This document shows positions 54,806-64,000 of a stretch of 64,000 nucleotides of DNA, one piece after another. The stretch is from assembly GCA_030523725.1 (NCBI GenBank), contig JAUNHV010000004.1:62001-126000 (forward strand). The letters run 5' to 3'. Under the pieces are notes generated by a model. The model worked only from the letters and a program-made list of their open reading frames with translations. It searched no databases and was not told the DNA's origin. This DNA is from Synergistaceae bacterium. GTDB taxonomy: Bacteria > Synergistota > Synergistia > Synergistales > Synergistaceae. The number at the start of each line of letters is the position of its first letter. Within the stretch, counting starts at the first letter, position 1. Position numbers and translations under genes: made by a program.

Positions 54806-57800
54806 ATGGAAAGACAGCAGCGGATTGTTTCAAAGTTTAGGAGGGTGTTGAGTGTTGTTTGCTTAGTTGCAATGCTTTCACCGGATCCATTTGTTGTTCG
54901 TGCATGGGCGGCTGATAATCCAGCAGCTCCAAAAACGACAAATATCGAGATGGATACAAACTACGGGAAGAGCACAGTTACTAATACAAACACTCCACCA
55001 CGTGGTGCTACCAGTGGTAAGGTACTCAACATTGAAGCGCAGCAAATTAAGGATCAGACTGGTGTTAACGTCTTTAAGAAATTTGACGTTGCAAAACCAG
55101 ATGTCGTTAATATGTTGTTCTGGAAAACCGTAGACGGCAAGGCTAAGAATGTTGAAAACCTTGTCAATATTATGAAAGGAGCAGCCTTTAACATCGCTGG
55201 TGAAGTGAATGCTTTATATCGCAAGGGGCAAATTGGTGGCAATTTGTTCTTCTTGAGCGATAAGGGGCTTATCTTGCACAATGGTGGTGTTATGAATGTT
55301 GGTTCTCTCTTTGTTACTACGCCAACCACAAGTGTCTTAGAAAAGATTCTACCATATGGCGAATTTAAGAGTAAGGGTACGGATGGAAACAAATATGGTA
55401 CATGGGGGGATCTTGGCACAATTGACTGGAAGGCTCTGGCAGAAGTTACAAAGAGTCCGCAGACTGTCAGTTTGAACAGTGCTGGAACCATCACAATTAA
55501 CGGACGAATCAACGCCTCCGCTGATGTCTTAGCGGCAGCAAGCAAGGAATTGGAAGTTAATGGTGTTATTAGTGCTGGTAAGATTATTGACTTTTCTGAT
55601 CTCGTTCATATCCCGGACAGCCTGAATCTTTTTGGCAAGGCACAGATTCGTAAAGCTGATGGTAGTGCTATGTTTGTGTTTGCTCCTGCAGGAGATTATG
55701 TTACAGACACAACTGCTGTTGATGGGAAGAGCCCGACTGAGTACTACGTCTCCGTTGTTGGTGATTCCAAGGATCTCCAGGCCACAAAGGTTCTTGAGAC
55801 CTCTGGTTTGGATGCCAAAAAGCAAAATATTGTTAATACCTACACTGTCACAGTTGGTAAAGATATTTACAAACTTACTGAGCAGGTGGATGTAGATGGT
55901 AATGCTGTTGCGGGTACGGCTTCTTGGTCTAAGAATGGAACTCCAATTCAACCCAAAGACGCGCCAGATTTATCTAAATTTAATGCAGAGAAGAGTGCTG
56001 TTGATGGAACAGTTCGTTACTATACTATTACAAATGCGTCAAAAACCCCTGCTTATAAGAAGGAAGGTTCTGGCGATGATGCAAAATGGTATAAGTGGGA
56101 TGCAAGTGCCAAAAAATTTGTAACGACGGAGGCACCTGCCGCTGAAGCCTTGAATGGACTTTCTTCCATGTCTGATGATGGGCGGCAAACTAACTATAAG
56201 AAAAGTGATGGGACTGTAGTTTATCACACAGAGACCGCTTTTAATGTAGAGAAGTGTGAACTTGTCACAACCCTGAAGGATAAAGATAATAAAACTGTAA
56301 ATTCCAACAAGGCAGGTTACTACACCATTGCGAGTAGTACAAAGAATGATGGTGATTTGAGAAGCACAAAGACTGACCAATATACTGATTCGACAGGACA
56401 TATTGTGCTTACAAATACTGCACTTACCACGAAGAAGAAAAAGGAAGACTTGGTTTCCCTTGTTACAAAAACCTTGATAGATGAAAATGGTGTTACCTAT
56501 ACGTCAAATTCGTTCTCTTATGGTAGTTTTAATTATGAGACGACAAAGGGTGACAAAAAGGAAACTAATGAGTATAAATATGCGAAAAAAGATGGAGATA
56601 CAGAGCTTACTTGGTATGTTGTAAAGGATAAGAAAGACACCAAGGTAACAGACACTACCCTCATTGAGTCACTCAACAAAGAGCGTAAAAAGCAAGAAGA
56701 TGCTTTTTCTGCAAGCTTGACTCCAACCTGGCAAGTTACTACAAAAATTGGCGATACAGCTGTTACCTACGTTCGCAAGGCTGATACGAGCGGCAATTAT
56801 AAATGGTATAAAGGTACTACCGTGGTATCAGATCCAGATAATACCAAGGTTACAACTGTCAACGGAGAATTGTCTTTAACTGCTCTTGAGGGTATTTCGA
56901 GCAACCTTCCACAGGCGGTCTATTCGGTTAATACCAAGAGTGATGGTTCTGCAGATATAGCTGATGGCAAGCCAAATTATGTGAAATATAGTGGTATTCA
57001 GGGAAGTGGAAATATCACCCTTTCTGCAAAGTCTGTGAAAAATGTTAAAACCTATGATGAGCCAGATATGCCAGCAGAGCCAAAGAAGACGAAAGCTCCA
57101 GAGGCTGAAGCTTCAGAAGCTCCAGTAGAACCTCAGAAGCCGAAGGCTCCTACTCCCCCAGAGAGAAAAGAGGTTGATCCTTCAACTCTTGGTGTAGAGA
57201 ATCCTGGAGAAGCCCCGGCTGAAGATGCTACAGATGAGCAAAAGGCGGAATGGCAAGAGAAAAAAGCTCAGTATGACGAGGCTTATAGGAAGGCAGAAGA
57301 GAAGAACCTACAGAAATATAATGAAGAGCAAGAAGCCTATGAGCAACAATTAGCCGAATATAATGAGCACAAGGATGAGAAGGAAGCAAAATATAAGCAA
57401 GACTATAATAAATATCTTCTCGACTTGGCAGATTATACAGCAAAGTCCAAGAAAGATAGTGCGTCTGTAGAAGCTTACACTGACACTGCGTCAAGTGGAC
57501 TTATTGATGGCAAGGTGTCCAAAGAAATCAAGGATATGAAGGACAGTGGTACAACTTCTATCTATGGTGGACAGTATAAAGATGTTGATGACACGCTCGC
57601 CAAAGCTGTTGTTACAGAGGAAGGTACGAAGAAATTAAAGTTAGATGAGATAAAGGTAAAGAAGGATGGTCAAGTTGACGAGGCTCTCAGCAAAAAGTAT
57701 CAAGATTTGGTTGGTGAGGAGCTTGGCAAAGAAGCTGCCAGTGATTTGAAGGAAACTGTTACACAGTATGTTGATCTCTATTTTGCTGGAAAAATCGATA

Positions 57801-60800
57801 CGTCAAAGATTGATTCATTCGGCAGTGAAAAATATGAAGAAAAGCAGGCTTCAACCGCTGTTTCTTACGAACGCATAAAGAAAGACGATGGCACCTTTGA
57901 GAACAAGGCAAAAACCGAATCAAAGAGCTATTATGTCTTCTACAATTCCGACGGCAAGTTGTGTGACAAAAATGGTAAAACTACCTACAAGGCAGAAGAT
58001 GGTACTGAAAAAACCTATACTGCAGAAGATAAGGCAATTCAACTTTCCAAGGATGACCTTGTTAATGTTATCACAACAACGGGTGCCTATAAGAAAGACT
58101 ATGAAAATAAACAAATTTCTATCTTGGAAAATAATGACAAGAAAACAAATGTTGCAGAAACAGTAGTTAAGTCTTACGCAAAGACACAGACAAAAGATAG
58201 CTTTAAGTCAGAGTATGTTTATAATTATAATGGAGACTTCTATACAAAAGAGGAACTTACGAAGCTTAAAGATGCAGGCAAGATTGATGACAGTAAATTC
58301 AGTGAAATTACTGCAGATGCCAATAAAAAAGTTCTTGCTGTGGATATGTATAGGTATAAGGATAAGCTAATTAGTAAAAGTGAATATGACGCTCTTTCTC
58401 AGGACGAACAGAAAAAGGCTAAGAAAGAAGTAACCTTTACTAGTGAAGCAATTAGTTATTATTATGATTCCAAATATAGAGCTGATTTAATCAAATTTGA
58501 TAATCAATATCTTGCTTATGCAGATAAGCATCTTGCTTGGGAGAAAAAAACAGCGGCTGCACTATATAATAAGGTAACAAACGATGCAACTTTGAAGATT
58601 GGCGCTGGTGCTGATATCAAAGGTGCAGGTGCCGTTACCATTAATGCCACAGCTGAAACGAATTCACGCATGGCAGATAACTCTGCATCTGTCCTCATTG
58701 GTAGGGGATATAAGTATACTGGCACCGTGGTTGCCGGCAGAGAATATGAAGTTACCTATAATAATGAAAAGGTTATAGTGACTTCTTATAAGCTAAATGA
58801 TAAAGGCGAGAAAACAGATGTTAAGGAAGAAGCAACAGCTGAACTCAATGAAGATGGCTCATTGAAGAAGGCAAACGCAAAAATAGCACAAATAAAGGAT
58901 GCAAAGACACAGATTGAAGGTGCAACTGTAAGCATTGCCTCAGATGCAAAGGTTACCTTAAAGGATGATGGTGGCTTCTCTGGTGCTGCAAAATTTGCAT
59001 ATATATTGGAGCAGTATTTAAAAGAGAAATTAAGCAAATTTACTACAGATGCGATAGTGAAGTTACTTGACAAATGTAATACTGGTGATAACCCAATCTC
59101 TGCAGAAGAAATAAAGAGCATGGCATCAAAGTTGTCTGAGCTTTATGAGTTGAACCCAGAACTTACCTTCATGGAGTTGTTAGAACTTGGTACAAAATGC
59201 GAAGTCACGCCGAAGGCGACGGGTCTGAAGTTAACCATAAAAAGACCTGTCTTTAGTGGTACTGCTTTGGGAATTGCCAATCTTGTTTTGAAAATTCAAG
59301 AAGGTGGATTATCTCTTGATAAGTGGACGAAGGATGATGTCATTAAGATGTTTAATCAATTTAATGATGGACTCAATGACAAAGCTCCGACTGTAATTGC
59401 TATCAGGGACCTTGTGCTTGATAATCAGAACTTGACCGAGTCAATGAAGCAATTGAAAGAGTCTGTTAATTCCACACCGATAACACCAAAGGGTGCAAAG
59501 GAAGAAGAGATAAAGGCAGCAGAGGCTAAGGCATGGGAAAGCATCAAGAAAAGCTTAGCCAATTTGCTCAAGTGTGAAGATACTAATGACGATTTGGAGA
59601 AGTTGTATAACACCGCTACAACTGGATCGGGTGATGAAAAAACAAAGGCGCTAAATCATTTGAACGCCCTTGGTTACTCAGTGACTAATATCAAAACCTT
59701 GATTGATTTTAGGGATGCTTTGCTTGGAAAAACCAACGTCCCTGATGACAAGGGTGGCAGTAAGAAAATAGAGTCTTTAACGGATGCCAAGGAGTATTTA
59801 AATAAGCATTTCAGTGAAGTGTGCACTAAAGCCGCTATATATGTTGATCAGACGGGTATTGATTTATTAAAGGCGCGTTTTGCTCAGTTGCAAAACATAA
59901 AGGGTGTCTGGACCAATGCCTTTAACACAAATGATTTAAAGAAAACTGCCAAGACACTTTGGGATGGCGTTGTAAACATGAGTGAAGTGCTGCTTTCATC
60001 TGCTGCTTCTGGTGCTGCAAGTGATGCAATTAATGGTATTGCTAAGGGCACAATAGAGAAAATTGCAAATGATCTTGACATGGACGTCGATTTTGCATTT
60101 ATAGACAACGATTCCACCCTCACTCTTGGTTCCGGTACAACAGTTACAGCTACAAAGAAGGCAAAGTTCTCTGACGTACAGGCAAAGGAGTCATATTTAG
60201 GAGTTGTGAGTGATGATCTTGCATATCAAACTAAGAGGATAGATTGGCTCTTGCCTGAGCTTGTCGGAACAGACATTCCGCAGGTAGGTGCGGATGGCAA
60301 GTATGTATATCAGACGATTAGCGTTCCACAAAAGACGCTTGATGCAAGTGATAAGGCAAACTACTTAAAGGCACAGCTCGATGCAGCAAATGGTACATCA
60401 GTTTATGTCACAACAGGTCTAAGTGGTTACCTTACCAATGACAATGGCGAACTGTTGGTTAAGACGGATGCTGGTACTTATGTCCTACCAAAAGACAGTA
60501 AGGGCAATGAAGTCAAAATCAAGTATAATTCATTGTTGACTGCAAATAAGAATGTAGAAAAGATTAAAAAAGAGTTGACCACTATCAAGACTCAGGTTAA
60601 GGACATAGATTTTGGCAAATTTAATGATCTAGAGTTTATGACGTTGCTCTTGAACTTTAAAGATTTGGATTCTATGTTAGATGGTCTGAAGCAGAAGTAC
60701 CCTGAGCAGTATGAAAAAATAAAAGGCTCTGTCGAAAACATAAAGACCTTAGTTGGTAAGGTAAAAGATGATGTTGTCTCAGTTGCTAGTAATGTATCTA

Positions 60801-63800
60801 CCTTAGCTGTAGGTTACCTCAAAGAAGGTTATACTGGTGGTTTTGTTCCACTTTCAAATAAACTAACTGATACTGTTAAACAAGCAGCAAGTGGTAAGAC
60901 ATATTTTGCAGACAGCGAGGGCAACTACTTAACAAAAGATGGCTCTGCCTTGGAAGACAAGTATTATATAGCTGGTGCAGAAAAGGATGGAGTATGTGAA
61001 TTGTTGGCTCTTCCAAAGGAGTCTGCTGGTTTAGCTGTTTACACTATTACAGCAGAAATGCAAGCAGAAGGCTATGATAAGGTAATAGGTCTTAAGAAAG
61101 AAGGAAAGACATATGTTCCTGTCTATGAAACAGAGAAGGTAAAAGAAGGGGACGAGGAAGTTACCAAGAGAGTTACTGTAAGTGGCGTTGGTATCTTAAC
61201 GCAGAAGCTTTATCAGAAGGCTGATGACAAGGGTAATGTCTATTGGGCTGCCTATATTGATAAAAATAATGACGATTTTAAGACTGGTAACTTTACCAAT
61301 AAGGATGTTAATTTCTTAGACCAGACGGATCTAGACAAATTGCAGTTCATAAACCGTGCTGGTTCTACCGAAGGCAAGTCTGGTGACATGACTATTTTGA
61401 CGAAGTTAGCAGACTCCGTTAAATCAAAGTTAAATGAACTTTTAGGAACGACCTATACAATTACTGAGAAGTCTTGGTTAGATAAGTACAGTGTATATCA
61501 GGAAAGCGGCACCACGGAGAATGGCACCAAGTGGAAGGCTGATTATACCGGTGTTGCAAAAGACAGCAAAACTGGAGCTTTGGTTTACAAGCCAATTATG
61601 CAAAAGGTTGATGTCACAGGAAAGGGCTATGAAAAATTAGCGGATTCAAAGGTTCAGACAAATGGAGACAAGTATTATAGGGTAGTTGGTTCTTATGTTC
61701 TTACAACTAAGGGTACCACGCTTGCAGAGGGACTTGGAAAGGTTTATAACTCTACTGTAAAGGCAGAATATACAAAGAAAATTGGTGATGTTTATTATCT
61801 TGCAGACAGCGATGGCAATCTAATTTCATATAATCCAACCATTAAGGACAAGAAATTGGATGCAGGTAGTGCAAAAACCGTCCCATATATAGTAAAGGGT
61901 GAAGATGGATCCTACTATTACATTAGTGCAAATGGTGTATACTTAAAACCAGATGCAACTCAGCCTTCAGGCTGGGCACCACTTACCAAAACTCCCGCAC
62001 CAGCAGCGAAGGCTACGAACTTTGCTGTAACAGAGAAGACTCCATCAACAACTCTTAAGTTAAATGGTGTGGAAGTCGAAGTATTTGTTGATACTACACG
62101 TACTGCTAAATACCAGCCTATTAGCGTTAAGTTTGCTGGTTATGAAACGAATGCTAGTGGTCAGTTTGTTAAGAGCAATGGTGCCGTTGTTGACCAAAAT
62201 GATATCTCTGCTTATAGCGCAGCAATACTACGTAAGGCAGAAACAACTGTTACCGTTAAGGCTAATGCTAATGCAGAGGTTGCGATTGGTGCAGATGCTG
62301 CTGCTTCACGTTTTGAAACAAATAAGTATGAGGAAATTGTGAAAAAGACCACTATCCTCCCGGCAGTTTCTGTCAATATTGCTTCTGTGGACAACACTGC
62401 TACATTGAGAATAGATGATAATGCAAAAATAGTCACGTCAGGTCACACGACAATTTCTGCCGATGCAACCAAAAAGCTCGAGGCAACTTCAAGGACTGGT
62501 TCTGCTAACATTGCATTGAAGACTATCAAGAGTGGCGATACGGGTTATGATGAAAAGTATGCAGTCTCAAAAGATGAAGAGGGTAAATCTCTTTGCTATG
62601 TTGACGCTGCTGGTAACGTCATACCACTCAAAGCAAAGAAGGACAAAAAGAACCCGAACAAGATTGTTGGCTATGAGCTAGAATTATATACAATAAAAGA
62701 TGGCAAAATTACTCTGTCAGAAAAGGCGACAAAAACAAAGAAGGCTGATATTGCAGCTGCAGGTCCAAATGCTCAGGCTGCCTTTAAAGCTGCGGCAGTT
62801 GATGCTGCAATGAAGGATGTCAAGAAGAAAGGTACAACCACAGGAATCTATAGCAAAACTTACTTTGAGAATCATCCATCTGCATTAATTGAATACCTTG
62901 CTGCAAATCAAGTAGTAGTTAAACTTGGTGACAAAGATGATAGCCCAACAATGGTGCTTCCAAAGACAGATGCCTCAAAAACGTACTATTCAAAGATGAA
63001 GGAATTCATGAATTCCGCAAAAACAAAGGTAGAAGATGACTGGAAAAAGTACACTGAGGTGGATAGCAGTGGTAAATGGAAGATAAGTGACCAAGGCGAC
63101 ACTGATGAAGCCAAGGCTGCAAAGAAGTTCCGTGAAGAAAAATTAATGCTCACGAAAAACAACGCCATAGTTGATTATCTTCTTACCTACGGTGTCAACG
63201 TGAACACAGATGCATCGTGGGCAGACATTGCCTTTAACCTTACAAACGGGACAAACGTATCAGACGTTAAAATAGGTAAGGCACAGATTGAAGGTAAAAA
63301 ATTAGCCAATGTTGATGTTGCTTCAAATGCCACGAGCACATACAAGGCTGCGGCTTCGGCAAACTTTGGTACGATGACGGCAATTGAGTCAGCAATCAAT
63401 ATTTCGCTTGAAGAAACTAAGAGTGATCTCAATATCGCAAGTGGTGCTGAATTAAAGACAGATTCTGGCAACCTTAATGTGAAATCAACGACGAAGATAA
63501 AGTCGAATGAAATCACAAGCGAAAATGGGGATACTGGCGCTAAGTTGACAGATGATCAGTATGCCTATTACACACAGAAGTTCTTACCAGTCACTGTGGA
63601 AATACCAGAGGAGAATGGAAAAACCAACCATAGTCCTGCCTACAAACTAGGAGAATATCTTGGTGGTGAATTGGCGAAGTACGTGGACAAGCTTGGAGAC
63701 AAGATTAAGAGCAAACTTAGTGATGTCACAGATGTCACAAAAGGAATGAAGGATAATTTCACCTTTGGTTCTACCATAGTTGTTACTAATGATACATTTA

Positions 63801-64000
63801 ATTCCAACCTCACTGTTGGTAAGAATGCAAAGCTTACCTCCACAAATGGTAATGTTACTGTGGCGGCAAAGACAGATAATGTAGACTCTGTTGCGAAAGT
63901 TAAGGGTTCCTTGATAGAAGTTTCAGTTCCGAATAACGCTGCTAGTGACACTGTGAGAGGCAAGACAGTTTCAATAGAAACTGCTGTGCTTGTTGGTCTT
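54806..64000 (+). CDS. Giant filamentous-hemagglutinin/LktA-type adhesin, N-terminal 3065 codons (3' partial)
   Basis: One frame stays open from ATG 54806 to the window end. AGGAG at 54791 supports the start. A long signal peptide ends AWA-A near residue 36. Residues about 80-175 form the two-partner-secretion (haemagglutination activity) domain: GVNVFKKFDVAKPDVVN and GQIGGNLFFLSDKG, close to Fusobacterium LktA-type sequences. Then come a Pro/Glu/Lys-rich linker (about 755-795), a coiled coil (about 805-875) and long beta-helix-like stretches such as DATLKIGAGADIKGAGA. Inserted modules carry Tyr-rich patterns (YYLADSDGN). It should be exported by a TpsB pore, which is not in the window, and act in attachment or as a toxin. 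Confidence 0.9.
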   Translation, partial: MERQQRIVSKFRRVLSVVCLVAMLSPDPFVVRAWAADNPAAPKTTNIEMDTNYGKSTVTNTNTPPRGATSGKVLNIEAQQIKDQTGVNVFKKFDVAKPDVVNMLFWKTVDGKAKNVENLVNIMKGAAFNIAGEVNALYRKGQIGGNLFFLSDKGLILHNGGVMNVGSLFVTTPTTSVLEKILPYGEFKSKGTDGNKYGTWGDLGTIDWKALAEVTKSPQTVSLNSAGTITINGRINASADVLAAASKELEVNGVISAGKIIDFSDLVHIPDSLNLFGKAQIRKADGSAMFVFAPAGDYVTDTTAVDGKSPTEYYVSVVGDSKDLQATKVLETSGLDAKKQNIVNTYTVTVGKDIYKLTEQVDVDGNAVAGTASWSKNGTPIQPKDAPDLSKFNAEKSAVDGTVRYYTITNASKTPAYKKEGSGDDAKWYKWDASAKKFVTTEAPAAEALNGLSSMSDDGRQTNYKKSDGTVVYHTETAFNVEKCELVTTLKDKDNKTVNSNKAGYYTIASSTKNDGDLRSTKTDQYTDSTGHIVLTNTALTTKKKKEDLVSLVTKTLIDENGVTYTSNSFSYGSFNYETTKGDKKETNEYKYAKKDGDTELTWYVVKDKKDTKVTDTTLIESLNKERKKQEDAFSASLTPTWQVTTKIGDTAVTYVRKADTSGNYKWYKGTTVVSDPDNTKVTTVNGELSLTALEGISSNLPQAVYSVNTKSDGSADIADGKPNYVKYSGIQGSGNITLSAKSVKNVKTYDEPDMPAEPKKTKAPEAEASEAPVEPQKPKAPTPPERKEVDPSTLGVENPGEAPAEDATDEQKAEWQEKKAQYDEAYRKAEEKNLQKYNEEQEAYEQQLAEYNEHKDEKEAKYKQDYNKYLLDLADYTAKSKKDSASVEAYTDTASSGLIDGKVSKEIKDMKDSGTTSIYGGQYKDVDDTLAKAVVTEEGTKKLKLDEIKVKKDGQVDEALSKKYQDLVGEELGKEAASDLKETVTQYVDLYFAGKIDTSKIDSFGSEKYEEKQASTAVSYERIKKDDGTFENKAKTESKSYYVFYNSDGKLCDKNGKTTYKAEDGTEKTYTAEDKAIQLSKDDLVNVITTTGAYKKDYENKQISILENNDKKTNVAETVVKSYAKTQTKDSFKSEYVYNYNGDFYTKEELTKLKDAGKIDDSKFSEITADANKKVLAVDMYRYKDKLISKSEYDALSQDEQKKAKKEVTFTSEAISYYYDSKYRADLIKFDNQYLAYADKHLAWEKKTAAALYNKVTNDATLKIGAGADIKGAGAVTINATAETNSRMADNSASVLIGRGYKYTGTVVAGREYEVTYNNEKVIVTSYKLNDKGEKTDVKEEATAELNEDGSLKKANAKIAQIKDAKTQIEGATVSIASDAKVTLKDDGGFSGAAKFAYILEQYLKEKLSKFTTDAIVKLLDKCNTGDNPISAEEIKSMASKLSELYELNPELTFMELLELGTKCEVTPKATGLKLTIKRPVFSGTALGIANLVLKIQEGGLSLDKWTKDDVIKMFNQFNDGLNDKAPTVIAIRDLVLDNQNLTESMKQLKESVNSTPITPKGAKEEEIKAAEAKAWESIKKSLANLLKCEDTNDDLEKLYNTATTGSGDEKTKALNHLNALGYSVTNIKTLIDFRDALLGKTNVPDDKGGSKKIESLTDAKEYLNKHFSEVCTKAAIYVDQTGIDLLKARFAQLQNIKGVWTNAFNTNDLKKTAKTLWDGVVNMSEVLLSSAASGAASDAINGIAKGTIEKIANDLDMDVDFAFIDNDSTLTLGSGTTVTATKKAKFSDVQAKESYLGVVSDDLAYQTKRIDWLLPELVGTDIPQVGADGKYVYQTISVPQKTLDASDKANYLKAQLDAANGTSVYVTTGLSGYLTNDNGELLVKTDAGTYVLPKDSKGNEVKIKYNSLLTANKNVEKIKKELTTIKTQVKDIDFGKFNDLEFMTLLLNFKDLDSMLDGLKQKYPEQYEKIKGSVENIKTLVGKVKDDVVSVASNVSTLAVGYLKEGYTGGFVPLSNKLTDTVKQAASGKTYFADSEGNYLTKDGSALEDKYYIAGAEKDGVCELLALPKESAGLAVYTITAEMQAEGYDKVIGLKKEGKTYVPVYETEKVKEGDEEVTKRVTVSGVGILTQKLYQKADDKGNVYWAAYIDKNNDDFKTGNFTNKDVNFLDQTDLDKLQFINRAGSTEGKSGDMTILTKLADSVKSKLNELLGTTYTITEKSWLDKYSVYQESGTTENGTKWKADYTGVAKDSKTGALVYKPIMQKVDVTGKGYEKLADSKVQTNGDKYYRVVGSYVLTTKGTTLAEGLGKVYNSTVKAEYTKKIGDVYYLADSDGNLISYNPTIKDKKLDAGSAKTVPYIVKGEDGSYYYISANGVYLKPDATQPSGWAPLTKTPAPAAKATNFAVTEKTPSTTLKLNGVEVEVFVDTTRTAKYQPISVKFAGYETNASGQFVKSNGAVVDQNDISAYSAAILRKAETTVTVKANANAEVAIGADAAASRFETNKYEEIVKKTTILPAVSVNIASVDNTATLRIDDNAKIVTSGHTTISADATKKLEATSRTGSANIALKTIKSGDTGYDEKYAVSKDEEGKSLCYVDAAGNVIPLKAKKDKKNPNKIVGYELELYTIKDGKITLSEKATKTKKADIAAAGPNAQAAFKAAAVDAAMKDVKKKGTTTGIYSKTYFENHPSALIEYLAANQVVVKLGDKDDSPTMVLPKTDASKTYYSKMKEFMNSAKTKVEDDWKKYTEVDSSGKWKISDQGDTDEAKAAKKFREEKLMLTKNNAIVDYLLTYGVNVNTDASWADIAFNLTNGTNVSDVKIGKAQIEGKKLANVDVASNATSTYKAAASANFGTMTAIESAINISLEETKSDLNIASGAELKTDSGNLNVKSTTKIKSNEITSENGDTGAKLTDDQYAYYTQKFLPVTVEIPEENGKTNHSPAYKLGEYLGGELAKYVDKLGDKIKSKLSDVTDVTKGMKDNFTFGSTIVVTNDTFNSNLTVGKNAKLTSTNGNVTVAAKTDNVDSVAKVKGSLIEVSVPNNAASDTVRGKTVSIETAVLVGL

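Noticed and set aside
55054-55545. Long minus-strand frames inside the adhesin gene, also at 58786-59121, 63187-63516 and 63640-63963
   Set aside because: They are antisense to one continuous coding frame and their Ser/Val/Ala-rich translations reflect the codon pattern of the sense strand.
1-64000. Assignment to Negativicutes
   Set aside because: Possible because they are also diderm Firmicutes relatives, but the RpoC length, TrmD fusion and LktA-type adhesin fit Synergistota better; this remains unproven without rRNA or a database search.

Overview
The window reads as an AT-rich chromosomal segment of an anaerobic diderm bacterium. Outer-membrane biology is visible (a patatin fused to an Omp85-type barrel ending in Phe, a two-partner-secretion type giant adhesin). 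Firmicutes-like gene order (ylxM-ffh-rpsP-khpA-rimM-trmD-rplS, rpsF-ssb-rpsR) occurs together with anaerobe oxygen-defence proteins (reverse rubrerythrin, flavin reductase-rubredoxin) and many exported amide and peptide hydrolases. A 1712-residue RpoC, a TrmD fused to a second SPOUT domain and an LktA-type adhesin make Synergistota my best guess. Negativicutes is the main alternative. This is inference from gene content; there is no rRNA in the window.

Layout. 1-9.5 kb is mixed housekeeping: patatin, sugar-nucleotide transferase, M20 amidohydrolase, secreted metallo-beta-lactamase-fold protein, YigZ, PlsX and a class IV aminotransferase. 9.7-17.8 kb holds DNA and tRNA maintenance genes: alaS, ruvX, mutS, mutL. 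17.9-20.4 kb has an NhaC antiporter, HU and a reverse rubrerythrin. 20.5-24.8 kb is a two-gene operon of exported FAD oxidoreductases. 25.3-34.3 kb is a stand-alone rpoBC operon with a near-consensus promoter. 34.5-39.0 kb is the SRP/ribosome-maturation operon. 39.1-46.7 kb is mostly minus strand: a MATE transporter with a catalytically degenerate LeuA-like protein, tRNA-Asn, a TPR-like protein, a cyclase-family hydrolase, rpsF-ssb-rpsR, a flavin reductase-rubredoxin and a YbaK deacylase. 46.8-64.0 kb is a plus-strand surface island: a small membrane protein, two tandem membrane-anchored amidases, an exported choloylglycine-hydrolase-like enzyme, an M13 lipoprotein peptidase and the first 3065 codons of a giant filamentous adhesin that runs off the window.

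How the genes fit together. The exported hydrolases would supply amino acids and cleave amides outside the cell, consistent with an amino-acid-fermenting host-associated lifestyle (inference). Three promoters of the surface island (amidase 2, M13 peptidase, adhesin) share sequence at and just downstream of the -10 box, which suggests common control. The most unusual items are the giant adhesin, the LeuA-like protein that has lost its catalytic residues but kept its regulatory domain, the repeat-bearing insertion near the RpoC C-terminus, and a small family of intergenic elements with TTAGCCATAA-type ends. No CRISPR array, prophage, transposase gene or rRNA was seen.
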